Source: Candidatus Agrococcus pullicola
Lineage (GTDB): Bacteria; Actinomycetota; Actinomycetes; Actinomycetales; Microbacteriaceae
Length of the DNA stretch: 15,425 nucleotides
Assembly: GCA_019115685.1 (NCBI GenBank)
Contig: DXDC01000103.1
Coordinates: 1-15,425 of the forward strand
Direction: 5' to 3'
Shown piece by piece: positions 14,325 to 15,425 of this stretch; position 1 is the stretch's first letter, and every line of letters begins with the position of its first letter. Made by a program: the position numbers and the translations under genes. The notes below the pieces were generated by a model. The model searched no databases and had not been told where the DNA came from. It saw nothing but the letters and a program-made list of their open reading frames with translations.

Positions 14325-15425
14325 GTGGTGAAGAACAGAATTGTAAAAAAGAAGGCGAAGGAAGCCGAGCAGGCGGAACGCGAGCAGCAGGAACCAGGAC
14401 AGCAGACAACGGAGGAGTCTGCGAGCGGAACCGGTGCATCGACAGAGCCCGTCGTGACGGCATCGGCCGCGGAATCCACCGAGAGCGTCGTCGGCGACAC
14501 GGATGCGCCCTTGGACGCGGCACCCGTGTCCGCAGCTGAGAACCCCGCTGACGAAGCGTCGAGCACTGGCGAGGAGGCTGGAAGCGGCAGCGCGGACAGC
14601 GACACCGCTTCCGAGGCAGAGGCGAAGGGTCCCCAGTTCCCGGTGCCCTCCGGTCCGTTCGACCTGATTTTCGCAGCACCGGATCTCGCAACCGTCGGGC
14701 TCCTGCCGCCCCGCGAAGACGATGAGGACGACGAACAGGACTCAGGCGGCAATGACCGGCGTTCCCGTCGGGGGCGCTCTCGGTCACGGCGGTCCCGGAA
14801 CAGTCGGCAGGATGCCGGAGATGAGCAAGAGGTCATCACTGAGCCGCAGAAGCTCAAGGGCTCGACCAGGCTCGAGGCGAAGAAGCAGCGGCGCAGGGAT
14901 GGCCGCGACGCGGGCCGTCGCCGCAGCGTCGTCACGGAGAGTGAGTTTCTGGCGCGTCGCGAATCGGTCGATCGGCACATGGTGGTGCGGAGCATGCACG
15001 ATCGCGTGCAGATCGCGGTACTGGAAGACGGGGTCCTCGTCGAACACTACGTAGCCAAGTCCTCGGAGACGAGCATGATCGGCGATGTGTTCCTTGGGCG
15101 GGTCCAAAACGTGCTGCCCAGTATGGAGGCCGCGTTCGTCGACATCGGCCGTGGGCGCAACGCGGTGCTCTACTCCGGTGAAGTCGATTGGGACGCTGCC
15201 GAGCTGGACGGTCAGCCGCGCAAGATCGAGAACGCACTGAAGCCGGGCGACACGGTGCTCGTGCAGGTAACGAAGGATCCTGTCGGCCATAAAGGCGCCA
15301 GGCTCACGAGCCAGATCTCGCTGCCGGGCCGCTATCTCGTCACCGTTCCCGGTGGTGCTATGAACGGCATCTCACGCAAGCTGCCCGACACGGAGCGTTC
15401 GCGCCTGAAGAAGATCCTCAAGCAG
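14325..15425 (+). CDS. rne: ribonuclease E/G (Rne), 5' part; continues beyond window
   Basis: Endoribonuclease central to mRNA decay and rRNA processing. 367 codons are visible from a GTG at 14325 (AAGGAG at 14309-14314). Residues 1-215 are predicted disordered: a basic start (KNRIVKKKAKEAEQ), a Thr/Ala/Ser/Glu-rich stretch, an acidic run (131-139), an Arg/Ser-rich patch (145-161), and a basic segment. Conserved sequence starts near SMHDRVQIAVLEDGVLVEHYV (223 on), with the S1 RNA-binding domain in IGDVFLGRVQNVLPSMEAAFVDIG and the start of the catalytic region in VQVTKDPVGHKGARLTSQISLPGRYLV. The N-terminal extension is typical of actinobacterial RNase E. A second GTG at 14328 is the next codon, so the exact start is uncertain by one residue. 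Catalytic metal-site residues lie beyond the window. Confidence 0.95.
   Translation, partial: MVKNRIVKKKAKEAEQAEREQQEPGQQTTEESASGTGASTEPVVTASAAESTESVVGDTDAPLDAAPVSAAENPADEASSTGEEAGSGSADSDTASEAEAKGPQFPVPSGPFDLIFAAPDLATVGLLPPREDDEDDEQDSGGNDRRSRRGRSRSRRSRNSRQDAGDEQEVITEPQKLKGSTRLEAKKQRRRDGRDAGRRRSVVTESEFLARRESVDRHMVVRSMHDRVQIAVLEDGVLVEHYVAKSSETSMIGDVFLGRVQNVLPSMEAAFVDIGRGRNAVLYSGEVDWDAAELDGQPRKIENALKPGDTVLVQVTKDPVGHKGARLTSQISLPGRYLVTVPGGAMNGISRKLPDTERSRLKKILKQ

Noticed and set aside
1..15425. CRISPR arrays, insertion sequences, tRNA/rRNA genes, toxin-antitoxin or phage-defence systems
   Set aside because: No regularly spaced repeats, transposase or integrase motifs, tRNA-like folds or defence-type domains were found; composition and gene content look uniformly core-chromosomal.

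Overview
The window reads as ordinary chromosomal core sequence from a high-GC Actinomycetota, most likely the family Microbacteriaceae. The grounds are the order ileS-folC-DUF4233-ndk followed by a divergent VKOR/rne pair, a translational ileS T-box with an ultrashort Stem I, many TANNNT -10 elements with poor -35 boxes, several apparently leaderless genes, and a small gene after valS of a kind I associate with that family. The genus cannot be settled from the sequence. I found no mobile element, CRISPR array, rRNA, tRNA or prophage gene, and no convincing new multi-gene system.

Left part (1-5915, minus strand): the M3 metallopeptidase gene dcp (its last codons lie outside the window), a 76-residue hypothetical gene 8 nt behind valS, valS itself (the archaeal/Rickettsia-like 'type 2' form), a 71-residue two-helix membrane protein, and a YigZ/IMPACT-family gene. 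Middle (5957-7907): divergently from yigZ come a fructosamine-kinase-family gene with a neat hairpin after its stop and a TetR regulator, then a convergent small lipoprotein gene.

Right part (7938-15425): the T-box leader controls ileS. ileS overlaps folC by ATGA, folC overlaps a DUF4233 membrane-protein gene by ATGA, and ndk follows 10 nt later with its own -10 box. A VKOR thiol oxidoreductase gene converges on ndk. It is divergent from rne (RNase E/G), whose first 367 codons are visible behind a leader with a perfect 5'-proximal hairpin. Most products serve translation and nucleotide or RNA metabolism: tRNA charging (ValS, IleS), folate polyglutamylation, NTP balance and mRNA decay.

The points most worth a second look are regulatory and small-scale: the ileS T-box, a recurring '-10 box + 6-7 nt + ATG' layout that predicts leaderless mRNAs, -10 boxes built on the TAG stop of the preceding gene, the rne leader with a possible 26-codon upstream ORF, a KASKK variant of the KMSKS loop in IleS, an Arg/Ser-rich patch in the RNase E N-terminal region, and an over-represented hexamer GGATGC. 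No stretch longer than 300 bases lacks a gene; the longest gap (7908-8141) holds the T-box.
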